Below are positions 35,482 through 45,184 of a stretch of DNA of 64,000 nt, one piece after another. A program made the translations under genes and the position numbers. The notes under the pieces are model-generated. The model ran no database searches, was not told the DNA's origin, and saw nothing but the letters and a program-made list of their open reading frames with translations. Each line of letters begins with the position of its first letter. Within the stretch, counting starts at the first letter, position 1. Source of the stretch: Alkalilimnicola sp. S0819 (lineage in GTDB: Bacteria; Pseudomonadota; Gammaproteobacteria; Nitrococcales; WHIW01). Location: contig NZ_WHIW01000003.1 of assembly GCF_009295635.1 (NCBI RefSeq), forward strand, positions 186,001-250,000, read 5' to 3'.

Positions 35482-35844
35482 ATGAGAAAAGCACTACGCG
35501 TGCTGACATCCTTGTTCGCACTCATTGGGGTGGCGCTCACTGCGCTGCTTGGCATCTCCCTCGCGATGGACATCCGCGCCTTCGATCAGACGCGTGGCGG
35601 GTACGAACCTCCGTATACCAACTATACCGGGGTGCCCATCGATTGGTCTCAGCTCGATCAGACAGCCACGGGCATGGTGGGGCGTGGGCGGGTGCTTGAT
35701 GTCTCCATCGACTGTCGCAGCGGAATGATCAGTTTCCAACTATTGGGCGTGCAGTGGCCTTGGCGCGTTTTTTCGCCCCGCGCACTCGTGGTTCATCAGC
35801 CTCGCTCCGCCTGCCAGGCACGAGGTTTCAACCCCGCGTTTTAG
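35482..35844 (+). CDS. Conserved hypothetical membrane-anchored small protein
   Basis: A 120-residue protein with an N-terminal hydrophobic helix (about 8-28) that is either a signal anchor or an uncleaved signal peptide, then an extracytoplasmic part. The conserved-looking tail contains the segment WPWRVFSPRALVVHQPR and two cysteines. AAGGG lies nine bases before the ATG. I have a loose memory of similar unnamed proteins with a R-x-F-S-P-R-A motif but no function. It stands alone after the hairpin region. Confidence 0.6.
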   Translation: MRKALRVLTSLFALIGVALTALLGISLAMDIRAFDQTRGGYEPPYTNYTGVPIDWSQLDQTATGMVGRGRVLDVSIDCRSGMISFQLLGVQWPWRVFSPRALVVHQPRSACQARGFNPAF

Positions 35845-35972
35845 CTCACAACCGCAGCGCACCCGCGTCCGCCCTGGCTGAGGCGTTCCGACGTGACATG
35901 GATCCTGGCGAGACCGCGGTGCGGCCAAGCCAGGCAGGCTCAAGCCGTGCACGATGTCAGCGATGGCATCTT

Positions 35973-36009
35973 CGGTTTCGAGAACGGCATTCGCCCGCAC
36001 TCGAAACCG
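35973..36009. repeat. 10-bp inverted repeat
   Basis: Perfect arms CGGTTTCGAG (35973-35982) and CTCGAAACCG (36000-36009) with a 17-base loop, in the 222-base gap between two convergent genes. No T tract, so it is at most a weak bidirectional transcription barrier or an RNA hairpin protecting a 3' end. Confidence 0.5.
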
Positions 36010-36066
36010 GGCTAACCGCCATTCACCGCTTCCGAGCGGATAGCGGCAAGCCAACAACCTGCCGCT

Positions 36067-36540
36067 TCAGTCCTTTTGCCGTAACGCTTCCAACAGGGAG
36101 CGGGAGGCCGCCTCGATCAGGTCCAGCACCTGCTGAAAGCCCTGGTCGCCGCCATAATAGGGGTCGGGCACCTCACGCACCGGCGAATCGGGCGTCAGCT
36201 CCAGAAACAGGCCTAGCTTGTGCTGGTGCGCCTCGGGGCATCGTGCCCGCAGGTCCGCCAGGTTCTGCTCGTCCATCGCCAGGATGCGATCAAACCGGAC
36301 GAAGTCCTCATTCGTCACCTGCCGCGCCCGCAGGTCGGCGATATCGATCCCCCGTGCCGCCGCGGCCACGATACTGCGCGGATCCGGCGCCTTGCCTTGG
36401 TGCCAGTCCGCGGTGCCGGCGGAATCCATCAGTACCCGTTCCGTCAGCCCCGCCTCCCGTACCAGTTCACGGAACACGCCGTGGGCACTGGGGGAGCGAC
36501 AGATATTGCCCAGGCAGACAAACAACACGCTACTCGTCAT
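36067..36540 (-). CDS. Low-molecular-weight protein-tyrosine phosphatase
   Basis: A 157-residue phosphatase. The phosphate loop C9-LGNIC-R15-S is complete at the N-terminus, and the general acid Asp is in the DPYYGG motif near residue 127. It hydrolyses phosphotyrosine; in many bacteria such enzymes oppose a BY-kinase controlling exopolysaccharide, but no kinase or polysaccharide genes are adjacent here. The ATG at 36540 has GAGGGA five bases upstream. Confidence 0.95.
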   Translation of the reverse strand: MTSSVLFVCLGNICRSPSAHGVFRELVREAGLTERVLMDSAGTADWHQGKAPDPRSIVAAAARGIDIADLRARQVTNEDFVRFDRILAMDEQNLADLRARCPEAHQHKLGLFLELTPDSPVREVPDPYYGGDQGFQQVLDLIEAASRSLLEALRQKD

Positions 36541-36616
36541 GAAATCCCTCGTTACTCGCTCTACACTGGCTTTCAGGGAGACACTGCTCCCGCTGTGAAA
36601 AACCGGAGTCCACATC

Positions 36617-36871
36617 ATGCCCCAGGCCGACAGCTTCTATCATCTGATCGGGCGCCACCTGCATTATCAGGGGCGCCAATTGCAGGTGGTGGAGGTGTTG
36701 CCCGACGGGCCGGCACTGGTGCTGGCGGAAACCGGCGGCGACGGCACGATACAAGCCAACCAGTTCGGCGAAGCCAACCGGCGGGTGCCGGAAACCTGGA
36801 CCATCCCCTGCTACAGCGGTGATGGTCGCAGCCCTCACCCGTTGCTGGCGCAGCTGGGACTGGACCGCTGA
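36617..36871 (+). CDS. Conserved hypothetical small protein
   Basis: An 84-residue soluble protein, mostly beta by appearance (strand pattern HYQGRQLQVVEVLPDGPALVLAE), without signal peptide or cysteine motif. GGAG lies about nine bases before the ATG. It is divergent from the phosphatase and converges on kdsB. It is probably a real gene given the ribosome-binding site and amino-acid make-up. Its function is unknown. Confidence 0.6.
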   Translation: MPQADSFYHLIGRHLHYQGRQLQVVEVLPDGPALVLAETGGDGTIQANQFGEANRRVPETWTIPCYSGDGRSPHPLLAQLGLDR

Positions 36872-36881
36872 GCCGCTCGGC

Positions 36882-37652
36882 TCAAGCTTGGGGCGGCAGC
36901 AGCCGAGCGACCCGTTCCAGGTCCGCCGGTGTGTCCACGCCCGCCTCGGGCGCCTGGCTGGCCACGCCCACGTGTATGAGCGCACCGTGCCACAAGGCAC
37001 GCAGCTGCTCCAGGGATTCCAGCCGTTCCAATGGCGCCGGCGGCAGGCCGGGATAGGCGCGCAGAAAGCCGGCCCGGTAGGCATAGATCCCCAAATGGCG
37101 CAGGAACACGTCTGGAAAGGCGGCCAGCCCATCGGTGGCGAGCAAGCCGTCGCGGTCCCAGGGAATGGGCGCGCGACTGAAATACATGGCGTAGCCATCT
37201 TCCCGACGGACCACCTTCACCACGTTCGGATCGGGCAAGGGCGCGGTGTCGTCCAGCGCTACGGCCAGGGTGGCCATATCGGCCTCCGGCCGCTCCATCA
37301 GGTTAGCCGCCACCTGACTGAGCAGTGCCGGCGGCATCATCGGCTCATCGCCCTGCAGATTGACCACGATGGTGTCATCCGCCCAGCCTCGCTGGGTACA
37401 CACTTCCGCCAGTCTGTCGGTGCCGGATACATGATTGTCGGCGGTCAACAGCACCTGGGCGCCGAACTCCTCGCAGACCGCGACGATGCGCCGGTCATCG
37501 GTGGCGATGAGCACCTCGGCGGCGCCACTTTCCCGGGCCCGCTCCCAGACGTGAGCGATCATGGGGCGTCCGCCGAGCATGGCCAGCGGCTTGCCCGGGA
37601 AACGCTGCGAGCCGTAACGGGCCGGTATGACCACCACGAACCCTTCACTCAT
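36882..37652 (-). CDS. kdsB: CMP-KDO synthetase
   Basis: A 256-residue cytidylyltransferase that activates KDO for the lipopolysaccharide core. The nucleotide-binding PARYGSQRFPGKPL motif is at 9-22, ATDD near 50 and the QGDEP motif near 100. It overlaps lpxK by 8 bases and ends the comEC-exbBD-msbA-lpxK-kdsB block, matching the msbA-lpxK-kdsB order of E. coli. Confidence 0.97.
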   Translation of the reverse strand: MSEGFVVVIPARYGSQRFPGKPLAMLGGRPMIAHVWERARESGAAEVLIATDDRRIVAVCEEFGAQVLLTADNHVSGTDRLAEVCTQRGWADDTIVVNLQGDEPMMPPALLSQVAANLMERPEADMATLAVALDDTAPLPDPNVVKVVRREDGYAMYFSRAPIPWDRDGLLATDGLAAFPDVFLRHLGIYAYRAGFLRAYPGLPPAPLERLESLEQLRALWHGALIHVGVASQAPEAGVDTPADLERVARLLPPQA

Positions 37653-38625
37653 CAGCCGTCAATCTCCTCAGCAATTCATCCAGCGCCCGCTCGGCGGCGG
37701 CATCGGGCGCCGCGCCCACTTCCAGATACCAGCTCTGCTCACCGACCAGCCCGGCGCACTTTACCGCATCCTTCTCGGTCATGAGCAAACGCCGGCCGGT
37801 GTCAACGGGCAAGTCCTCAGCCTCATAGGCGTGATGATCGGGAAAGCTCCGGCAATCGGCCTGGATGCCCAGCCCCCGCAATTGCTCGAAAAAACGCGCC
37901 GGGTTGCCGATGCCCGCCACCGCGTCAGCCGCCAGGCCCGTGAAGGCATCCGGGGCGCGCCGTTCGCCGCTGCGCAGGTTCACCCAGGCCAGGGGGCGTA
38001 ATCGAAAGGACAGCGGCCAGCGCGGCAGGGGCCCACCGTTCACTACAACCAGGTCGGCGCCGGCGAGCCGGGACAGGGGCTCGCGCAAGGGGCCCGCCGG
38101 CAGGCAGCGACCATTGCCGGCGCCCCGGGCGGCATCGAAAACCACGATCTCCGCATCTCGGCGCAGCCGGTAATGCTGCAGACCATCATCACTAATGATC
38201 AGATCACACTCCCCCGCCAGCAGGCGGGCCGAACCCACGCGGTCAGGTCCCGCCAGCACGGGGCATTGCGCTCGCCGGGCCAGCAACACCGCCTCATCCC
38301 CTACCAGCCGGGCGTCGCTTTCGGCGGTGACCCTCTGGGGCCACTGGTCGGCGCGGCCGCCATAGCCTCGTGTGACAATGCCCGGTCGCAGGCCGCGCGC
38401 ACTCAGGCGCTGGGCCAGCCAGGCAACCAACGGTGTCTTGCCGGTGCCGCCGATGAACACATTGCCCACCACCAGAACCGGCGCGGAGATCTCATGGCTG
38501 CGCAGCAAGCCCTGGCGGTAAAGGCTTCGGCGCAGCGCGGTCACGCCGCGGAACAAGCCCGAGACAGGCAGCAGCACCCGGGAGCGGGCGTTGTCGTCCA
38601 GCCACCAGCGGGGGAACAGCGCCAT
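37645..38625 (-). CDS. lpxK: Tetraacyldisaccharide 4'-kinase
   Basis: A 326-residue membrane-associated kinase that phosphorylates the lipid A precursor at the 4' position. The P-loop is GNVFIGGTGKTPLV near 53-66, and an N-terminal helix associates with the membrane. Its ATG overlaps the msbA stop by one base and its end overlaps kdsB by eight. Confidence 0.96.
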   Translation of the reverse strand: MALFPRWWLDDNARSRVLLPVSGLFRGVTALRRSLYRQGLLRSHEISAPVLVVGNVFIGGTGKTPLVAWLAQRLSARGLRPGIVTRGYGGRADQWPQRVTAESDARLVGDEAVLLARRAQCPVLAGPDRVGSARLLAGECDLIISDDGLQHYRLRRDAEIVVFDAARGAGNGRCLPAGPLREPLSRLAGADLVVVNGGPLPRWPLSFRLRPLAWVNLRSGERRAPDAFTGLAADAVAGIGNPARFFEQLRGLGIQADCRSFPDHHAYEAEDLPVDTGRRLLMTEKDAVKCAGLVGEQSWYLEVGAAPDAAAERALDELLRRLTADE

Positions 38626-40427
38626 CAGGCCGGCTCCCGCGCGCCCCGATGGCCTTCCTGATTGAACTGCAGACGGTGCAGAGCGGCGTAATGGCCACCT
38701 CGGGCGAGCAATTCCTCATGCCTCCCCTGCTCCACGACTTCACCCTGGTCCAGCACCACGATGCGGTCCGCCTGCTCGATGGTGGACAGTCGGTGGGCGA
38801 TCACCAGGGTGGTGCGCCCTACAATCAGCCGATCCAGGGCGGACTGGATCTGGCGCTCGGATTCGGTGTCCAGCGCCGAGGTGGCCTCATCCAGCACCAG
38901 GATCGGTGCGTCCTTGATCAGCGCGCGGGCAATGGCCAGGCGCTGACGCTGTCCACCGGAGAGCAGCACGCCGTTCTCGCCAATCTGGGTCTGCAGCCCG
39001 GCGGGCAGGCGTTCCACGAATTCCAGGGCGTTGGCCAGCCGCAGCGCCTCGCGGATTTCCTCCTCGGAAACCGCTTCCGGGCGCCCGAAGGCGATATTCG
39101 CGGCGATGCTGTCATCGAACAGAGTGACCTGCTGGCCGACGATGGCGATCTGCCGGCGCAAGGCAGACAAGGGGTATTCGGTGAGCGGGTGATCATCGAG
39201 CAGAATGCCGCCGGCGAGTGGTTCGTAGAAGCGGGGCAACAGATTGACCAGGGTGGTCTTGCCGCTGCCCGAGCGGCCGACGAAGGCCACCGTTTCACCC
39301 GGCTCTATGGTGAGGCTCACGCCCTTGAGGACTTCGCCCTTCTTCGGCTCATAGGCAAAGCGCACGTCTTGGTAGACGATCGCGCCCCGGGCACGCTTGA
39401 GTTCGCGTCGGCCCGTGTCCGGTTCCGAGGGCTCGTCGATCAGGGCGAACAGGCTCTGGCCGGCGGCGATGCCCTGCTGCAGGGCGGCGTTGACCTTGGT
39501 CAGCCGCTTGAGCGGCGGCATCAGCAGCAGCATGGCGGCGATGAAGGAGACGAAGGAACCGGCGGTCACGCTCTCTAGCACCTGGTCCAGGGTGGCCAGG
39601 TAGACGATCACCGACAGGGCCACCGCCGCGCAGAACTGCACGATGGGCGTGTTGGCGGCGTCCGCGGCGGCGTGCTTCATGAACTGACGGCGGTTGTAGG
39701 CATTGGCGCGCTCGAAGCGCTGCTGTTGGTGCTCCTGGGCGCCGAAGGTCTTGATCACCGCATGGCCTTCGATGGCCTCTTCGGCGACATGAGCCAGCTC
39801 CCCCACGGAGCGTTGGATATTGCGGCTCAGGCGCCGGAAACGCTTGCTGATCCGCACCACGATGGCGGCGAGTATGGGCCCGATAAGCAGGAAGATCAGC
39901 GCCAGGTAACCGCTCAGGTAGACCATGTACGCCATCAGGAACAGGATAGTGAAGCCGTCGCGGATCAGTACCGTGACGGTGTTCGCGCCGGCCCGGGCGA
40001 CCTGCTCCACGTCGTAGGTCATCTTGGAGAGCAGACGCCCGGAGGAGTGGTTGTCGTAGAAGCGCGTGGGCAGTTTCAGCATGCGTGCGAACAGCTCGCC
40101 GCGCATGGTGCTGATCATGTTGCGGGCGATCCACTTCATGCCGTAATCGGCGATGAAGCCGCTCAGCCCCCGCAGAATGAAGATGCCCAGCAGCGCCAGC
40201 GGCACCAGCTTGATCATGGTGGGGTCGCGATCGACGAAGCTGCCATCCACCATGGGTTTGATCAGCGCGGCGAAACCGGTCTCGGTGCTGGCCGCCACCA
40301 TCATGGCGAGCACCGCGATGACGCCCTGCTTCCAATACGGGGCGATGTAGCGCAGCAGGCGGCGATAGACCTGGGCCGGGCCGGCCATGTCGGGTGCGGC
40401 GGGTTCCTTGCGTCGTTTACTCATCAT
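38625..40427 (-). CDS. msbA: Lipid A export ATP-binding/permease protein
   Basis: A 600-residue ABC half-transporter that flips core-lipid A across the inner membrane. Six membrane helices occupy about 30-320. The ATPase has Walker A GRSGSGKTT near 383, signature LSGGQRQR near 486 and the Walker B DEATSALD. It overlaps exbD by 11 bases; start at the first or second of two adjacent ATGs. Confidence 0.97.
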   Translation of the reverse strand: MMSKRRKEPAAPDMAGPAQVYRRLLRYIAPYWKQGVIAVLAMMVAASTETGFAALIKPMVDGSFVDRDPTMIKLVPLALLGIFILRGLSGFIADYGMKWIARNMISTMRGELFARMLKLPTRFYDNHSSGRLLSKMTYDVEQVARAGANTVTVLIRDGFTILFLMAYMVYLSGYLALIFLLIGPILAAIVVRISKRFRRLSRNIQRSVGELAHVAEEAIEGHAVIKTFGAQEHQQQRFERANAYNRRQFMKHAAADAANTPIVQFCAAVALSVIVYLATLDQVLESVTAGSFVSFIAAMLLLMPPLKRLTKVNAALQQGIAAGQSLFALIDEPSEPDTGRRELKRARGAIVYQDVRFAYEPKKGEVLKGVSLTIEPGETVAFVGRSGSGKTTLVNLLPRFYEPLAGGILLDDHPLTEYPLSALRRQIAIVGQQVTLFDDSIAANIAFGRPEAVSEEEIREALRLANALEFVERLPAGLQTQIGENGVLLSGGQRQRLAIARALIKDAPILVLDEATSALDTESERQIQSALDRLIVGRTTLVIAHRLSTIEQADRIVVLDQGEVVEQGRHEELLARGGHYAALHRLQFNQEGHRGAREPA

Positions 40428-40830
40428 CGTCCTGTGTGGTGGCGATGCCCACGCTGGCGATACCCGCCTTGCCGGCGGCTTCCAGCGCCGTCACCACGGC
40501 TTGATGGGGCGTGTCGGCGTCGGCGCGCAGCACCAGGGCCGTGTCACCCGAGCCGGCCTCTTCCAGGGCGCGTCGCAGCGTGTCCATGCCGGAATTGACC
40601 AGGGCGCGGCCATCGAGGAAATATTCCCCGCGGCTGTTGATGGTCAGCTCCAGGCTCTGTTCGGGCTGCTCCTGGGGCGTCAGTGCCGCCTGGGGCAGGT
40701 TGATGCGCAGATTGGCGTCGCGCAGGAAGGTGGTGCTGACCATGAAGAAGATCAGCAACAGGAACACCACATCGATCAGTGGCGTGAGATTGATATCCGG
40801 GTCTTCGCGACGACGGGGCCTGAGATTCAC
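40417..40830 (-). CDS. exbD: ExbD/TolR-family biopolymer transport protein
   Basis: A 137-residue protein with one N-terminal membrane helix (about 18-38) whose aspartate in LTPLIDVVFLLL is the proton-conducting residue of ExbD/TolR, and a periplasmic domain. With ExbB it uses the proton gradient to energise a TonB- or Tol-type partner. No tonB is present here. The exbB-exbD-msbA-lpxK linkage is common in gammaproteobacteria. Confidence 0.93.
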   Translation of the reverse strand: MNLRPRRREDPDINLTPLIDVVFLLLIFFMVSTTFLRDANLRINLPQAALTPQEQPEQSLELTINSRGEYFLDGRALVNSGMDTLRRALEEAGSGDTALVLRADADTPHQAVVTALEAAGKAGIASVGIATTQDDDE

Positions 40831-41474
40831 GCGGCGGCCTCGTCGTCGCCCGGTTGACGGTGGTCGTGCAGCGCGTCCACCAGCTTCAGCGCCTCCTGTT
40901 CCATGTCGACAATCAGGCCGTCCACATGGCCGCGCAGATAGCGATAGGCAATCAGCGCGGGCACCGCCACCACCAGGCCCGCGGCGGTGGTGATCAGAGC
41001 TTCGCCGATGCCACCGGCGAGGGCCGCGGTATTGCCCAGGCCCTGCTGCTGGATGGCGCCGAACACCTTGATCATGCCGATAACCGTGCCCAAAAGGCCC
41101 AACAGCGGCGTGATGGCGGCGACGGTGCCCAGGGTGTTCAGATACCGCTCCAGGCCATGGGCCTCGTGACGGCCCACATCCTCGATGCTCTCCAGCATCA
41201 CCGTACGGTCATGCCGCGCATTGGCCAGCCCCGCGGCCAGTATTCGCCCCAGCGGCGAGCCCGTGCGCAGCGCCTTGAGCTGCTCCTTTTCGAAGCTGCG
41301 CTTTTTAAGCTGGTGCCAGACCTGTGCGACCAGATGGCGCGGGATGATCCGTGCGCGGCGCAGCGTCCACAGCCGTTCGACGACGATGGCGAGCGCCAGG
41401 ATGGAGCATAGAATGATCGGCAGCATCAGCCAGCCGCCGGCTTTGACCAGTTCCCACACGGGGCTTCCCCTCAT
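40827..41474 (-). CDS. exbB: MotA/TolQ/ExbB proton channel protein
   Basis: A 215-residue protein with three membrane helices (about 12-33, 105-128 and 150-175). The conserved Thr-rich helix pair GTVAAITPLLGLLGTVIGMI and ALITTAAGLVVAVPAL forms the proton pathway with ExbD. It overlaps exbD by 4 bases. The ATG at 41474 follows a GGGGA run. Confidence 0.94.
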   Translation of the reverse strand: MRGSPVWELVKAGGWLMLPIILCSILALAIVVERLWTLRRARIIPRHLVAQVWHQLKKRSFEKEQLKALRTGSPLGRILAAGLANARHDRTVMLESIEDVGRHEAHGLERYLNTLGTVAAITPLLGLLGTVIGMIKVFGAIQQQGLGNTAALAGGIGEALITTAAGLVVAVPALIAYRYLRGHVDGLIVDMEQEALKLVDALHDHRQPGDDEAAA

Positions 41475-41535
41475 CCCTGTTGAATGCCGGCGATGATAGC
41501 GAATTTAACCCGACGGAAACACCGACCGCGCCCGA

Positions 41536-43818
41536 TCATTTCCCGAGGTGGTAGTAGCGTCGGCGACGCTCCCGCTCGGCGCTGGCCGTGGAAAGCCCTT
41601 CCCGACCCAAGCGAAAGCTCAGTGCGCCACTCAGCCAGCTGTGGTGCGCCACTACGCCCCGCTCCCGGTATCGCTGGGCGACTTCCGGGTGCGGGAAGCC
41701 GTATCGGTTGCGGTAACCCGCGCTGTAGACCACTTGGGTAGGACCGACCGCGGCGATGAACGCCGCCGTTGAGGAGCTGCGGCTGCCGTGATGGGCGGCG
41801 ATCAGCAGATCGGCGCCGAGCTCCTCGCCCTGGCCCAGCAGTGCCCGCTCACCTTCCCGCTCCAGATCACCGGGCAGCAGCAGAGCGGCGCCGGCACTGC
41901 CGACCCGCAAGACACAAGACGCATTGTTTCCCACCAAGCCTCCGGTTCGCGGGTAGAGAAACGCGAATTCTATGCCGTCCCACTCCCAGCGCTGGCCTTG
42001 CCGGCAGGGCTCCGCCTCCAGGCCACGCAGCGGTTCGCCTACCCAGGCGCGGGCAATGGGCAGGGCATCACCCAGGGTGGCGGCGCCGCCGCTGTGATCA
42101 TTGTCGGCATGGCTGATCACCAGCGCGTCCAGCGCCCGCCAGCCCCGGGCGCGCAACCAGGGAAGAATCACCGTCTGCGCCATGTTCCAGCCGGGTCCCA
42201 GACGCGCTCCGGTGTCGAACAGCAGTATGTGCTGGCGGGTTTCCACCGCCACCGCCAGGCCTTGCCCCACATCCAGTATGTGCACCCAGGCTTCGCCGGG
42301 CTGCGGACGCGGCGCCCGATAAAGCAGCAAGGAGGCCAGCAGAGGCACGGCGAGCCAGCGCCCCGGGGTGCCACCGGGCAGCAGGAGCAAGCCGGCGCCG
42401 GCCAGGGACAGGGCCAGCAGCCACCAGGGCAACTCCGGCACCGCCGCCGCGGGCAGCCACAGCAGCCAGTCCAACAGCTGCAACAGCCCATTGAGCAGGC
42501 TCCCGGCCACCGCCAGAAGCCGCGCGGCAAGCTCCGCCGAGAAAGGCAGCGCCAACACCGCCAGCAGGTCCAGCGGCACCACCAGAAAACCCACCCAGGG
42601 GATCGCCAGCAAATTGGCGAGGGGCGAGACCAGGGGAAGCTGCCCGAACCACTGCGCCAACACGGGAAACAGGGCCACGCCGAGCAGACACTGCAGGCGC
42701 AGCAGGCGGCGCCAGCGAAACCCCGCCTCGTCCAGCGCCAGCAAGGCGATTGCGGCCACGGCGGTGAAGGACAGCCAGAACCCCGCTCCGAGCAGGGCGA
42801 GAGGATCCCACAGCTGCACGGCCACCACCGCCACGCCGAGCACATCCGCCGGCGGCAGCCGCCGGCGCCCGGTCATCAGTATCACCGCCACCGTGAGCAT
42901 GAGCAGGGCCCTTTGGGTGGGCAGGGTGAAGCCCGCCAAGGCGGCATAGGCGCCGGCGCAGGCGAGGCCGCCCAGGGCGCCGGCCAGGGGCGCCGGGCAG
43001 GCCTGGCACAGGCGGGCCGAGCAGTGCCATAACCGTCGCGCAAGAAACCCCCCGAAGCCGAATACCAAACCGATGTGCAGGCCGGAAATGGCCAGCAAAT
43101 GGGCCGTGCCGCTTTGCTCCAGAAGATCCCGCTGGTCTTGCTCCATGGCCGCGCGCTCACCCACCGCCAGGGCCGCCAGCATGCCGCGCGTCGGCTGGTT
43201 CGACGCCAGACCCAACAGCCTCTGGTAGAGCTTCTGACGCAGGGCCGCGAGGCCGGCCGCTTCGCTGAGCTGGCGCGCATCCACGCTGTCACGCACATAG
43301 CCAGTCGCCCCCACGCCGCGGGAGAACAGCCAGCGCTCGTAGTCGAAACCACCGGGGTTGAGCCGCCCGTGGGGGCGTTTAAGGCGCACCTTCAGTCGCC
43401 AGCGCTGTCCCGCCCGCAATGTGGGAGCATCGCGATACCAGGACAGCCGCAGGTACTCGGGCAGGCGATCGCCGGGCACGCCCTGCAGGGACTGGGTGCG
43501 CAGCAGAAAGCCGGTGCGTATGCCGCGCTCACGGGGAATATCGGCGATAAGGCCCTCCACCCACAGGTCTTCCCCTTCTAGCGCGGCGGGAAGGCGCCGA
43601 TCCAGGGCGGCTTGGGCCTGCCAGCCGGCCCAGCCCGCGCCCAGACCGATGAACAACACGGTCAGGCCGGCGACGCGCCTGGCCGTGCCTGGGCGCTGCA
43701 ACAGAAGCAGCCCGAGAAGCGGCAACAGGAAAAGCATCTCCCCGGGGGGCAGGGCCGGCAACTGGTGCAGGCTCACTGCGCCCAGGGTGAACATCAGGGC
43801 CGCCGAGGCTAGGCGCAT
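41536..43818 (-). CDS. comEC: ComEC/Rec2-type DNA uptake channel
   Basis: A 760-residue integral membrane protein for passage of single-stranded DNA into the cell during natural transformation. An N-terminal OB-like region (about 60-170) is followed by the membrane 'competence' domain (about 190-480) and a C-terminal metallo-beta-lactamase-like domain. That domain carries HILDVGQGLAVAV, LFDTGAR and SHADNDHSGG, the last being the metal-binding HxDxDHxGG-type motif. It is full length. It lies 61 bases upstream of exbB, likely in one operon. Confidence 0.95.
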   Translation of the reverse strand: MRLASAALMFTLGAVSLHQLPALPPGEMLFLLPLLGLLLLQRPGTARRVAGLTVLFIGLGAGWAGWQAQAALDRRLPAALEGEDLWVEGLIADIPRERGIRTGFLLRTQSLQGVPGDRLPEYLRLSWYRDAPTLRAGQRWRLKVRLKRPHGRLNPGGFDYERWLFSRGVGATGYVRDSVDARQLSEAAGLAALRQKLYQRLLGLASNQPTRGMLAALAVGERAAMEQDQRDLLEQSGTAHLLAISGLHIGLVFGFGGFLARRLWHCSARLCQACPAPLAGALGGLACAGAYAALAGFTLPTQRALLMLTVAVILMTGRRRLPPADVLGVAVVAVQLWDPLALLGAGFWLSFTAVAAIALLALDEAGFRWRRLLRLQCLLGVALFPVLAQWFGQLPLVSPLANLLAIPWVGFLVVPLDLLAVLALPFSAELAARLLAVAGSLLNGLLQLLDWLLWLPAAAVPELPWWLLALSLAGAGLLLLPGGTPGRWLAVPLLASLLLYRAPRPQPGEAWVHILDVGQGLAVAVETRQHILLFDTGARLGPGWNMAQTVILPWLRARGWRALDALVISHADNDHSGGAATLGDALPIARAWVGEPLRGLEAEPCRQGQRWEWDGIEFAFLYPRTGGLVGNNASCVLRVGSAGAALLLPGDLEREGERALLGQGEELGADLLIAAHHGSRSSSTAAFIAAVGPTQVVYSAGYRNRYGFPHPEVAQRYRERGVVAHHSWLSGALSFRLGREGLSTASAERERRRRYYHLGK

Positions 43819-43872
43819 ATTCCTTCCCTGGAATGCGGCTGGTAGGCTTGCGCGCTCCAGAGGGGAGGCGCC

Positions 43873-44391
43873 ATGCCGAAGAAGTTTCTAAAGCGTCATC
43901 TGCCCGACCCGGTGCGTTTTCGCCAGCGTCGCGGCGTGCGCCTTTTCGGTCGGCTGCTGGACGACCCGTTCCTGCTGCACCTGAATCGCCGCTCCGTCGC
44001 CGGCGGCGTGGGCCTGGGGCTTTTTGTCGCCTTCATTCCCCTGCCCGCGCAGATGTTGCTGGCGGCGGCGGCGGCAATCCTGTTCCGGGCCAATATCCTG
44101 ATCGCTGTCAGTGCGGTGTGGATCACCAATCCGCTCACCATCCCGCCCTTTTTCTGGCTGTGTTACCGGGTGGGTGTGCGGGTGCTGGGTGAACACGAGC
44201 AGCGCATCGCCTTCGAACCGAGTCTCGGCTGGCTCTGGACCGAGGCCACGCACATCTGGCAGCCACTGCTCACGGGCTCCTTGCTGGTGGGCAGCATCAT
44301 CGGCCTGGCCGGCTATGGCGCAGCTCACCTGCTATGGCGCCTGCACGTGATGCGCCTGCTGCATCAGAGACGGCAGCGCGGCGGGCGCTAA
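43873..44391 (+). CDS. DUF2062 membrane protein
   Basis: A 172-residue DUF2062 protein with about three membrane helices (roughly 40-75, 78-100 and 135-155). The family core ITNPLTIPPFFWLCYRVG lies near 80-98. DUF2062 proteins are widespread next to comEC in gammaproteobacteria; the role is unknown. GGGGAGG lies five bases before the ATG. It is divergent from comEC with only 54 bases between starts. Confidence 0.92.
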   Translation: MPKKFLKRHLPDPVRFRQRRGVRLFGRLLDDPFLLHLNRRSVAGGVGLGLFVAFIPLPAQMLLAAAAAILFRANILIAVSAVWITNPLTIPPFFWLCYRVGVRVLGEHEQRIAFEPSLGWLWTEATHIWQPLLTGSLLVGSIIGLAGYGAAHLLWRLHVMRLLHQRRQRGGR

Positions 44392-44494
44392 CGCGCGCCC
44401 TTGCATCAAGCGGGCAGGGCCTGCGCATCCTGGCTCATAATGAGGGCGTGACAGGGGCGACACCAGCCCTGCCGGTGCGATGCTGGGCGTCGGC

Positions 44495-45184
44495 TTATTT
44501 CAAGCGGCTCAGGGCGCCGTCTTCCAGGTGCAGCACCCGGTCCATGCGCCGGGCCAGCTCCATGTCATGGGTCACCATGATCACGCTGGTGGCGAAGGCG
44601 CGGTTCAACTCCTGCAGCAGTTCGAACACCCGCTCGGCGGTTTGTCGGTCCAGGTTGCCCGTGGGCTCGTCGGCCAGCACGCAGCGTGGCTTGTTCACCA
44701 GCGCGCGGGCAATGGCGACCCGCTGACGTTCGCCACCGGACAGCTCCCCGGGCTTGTGCCGGACACGCTCGGCCAGTCCTACCCGCTTTAGCAGGGCTGC
44801 CGCGGCCTCCGTGGCCCGGGCCGGCGCCGCGCCACCGATCAACAGCGGCATGGCGACGTTTTCCAGCGCGGTGAATTCCGGCAGCAGGTGATGGAACTGG
44901 TAGATGAAACCCAATGCGCGGTTGCGCAGGCGCCCGCGGGCGGCCTCGGAGAGGTCCTGAAGATTCTCGCCATCCACCCATACCTCGCCGCGGCTGGCCT
45001 GCTCCAGACCACCCAGCAGATGCAGCAGGGTGCTCTTGCCGGCACCGGAGCGCCCGACGATGGCGATCTGCTCGCCGGGCGCGACGCTCAGATCCACGCC
45101 GCCCAGCACGTCCACATCCAGTGGGCCTTCGCGAAACTGCATGGCCACGCCGCGACAGGCTATTACCGCCTTGTGATCACTCAT
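44495..45184 (-). CDS. lolD: Lipoprotein-releasing ABC transporter ATPase
   Basis: A 229-residue ABC ATPase of the Lol system, which releases lipoproteins from the inner membrane to LolA. Walker A is GRSGAGKST near 43-51, the signature LSGGERQR near 147 and Walker [12 protein letters not shown] near 167. The ATG at 45184 overlaps the permease stop by 8 bases. Confidence 0.96.
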   Translation of the reverse strand: MSDHKAVIACRGVAMQFREGPLDVDVLGGVDLSVAPGEQIAIVGRSGAGKSTLLHLLGGLEQASRGEVWVDGENLQDLSEAARGRLRNRALGFIYQFHHLLPEFTALENVAMPLLIGGAAPARATEAAAALLKRVGLAERVRHKPGELSGGERQRVAIARALVNKPRCVLADEPTGNLDRQTAERVFELLQELNRAFATSVIMVTHDMELARRMDRVLHLEDGALSRLK

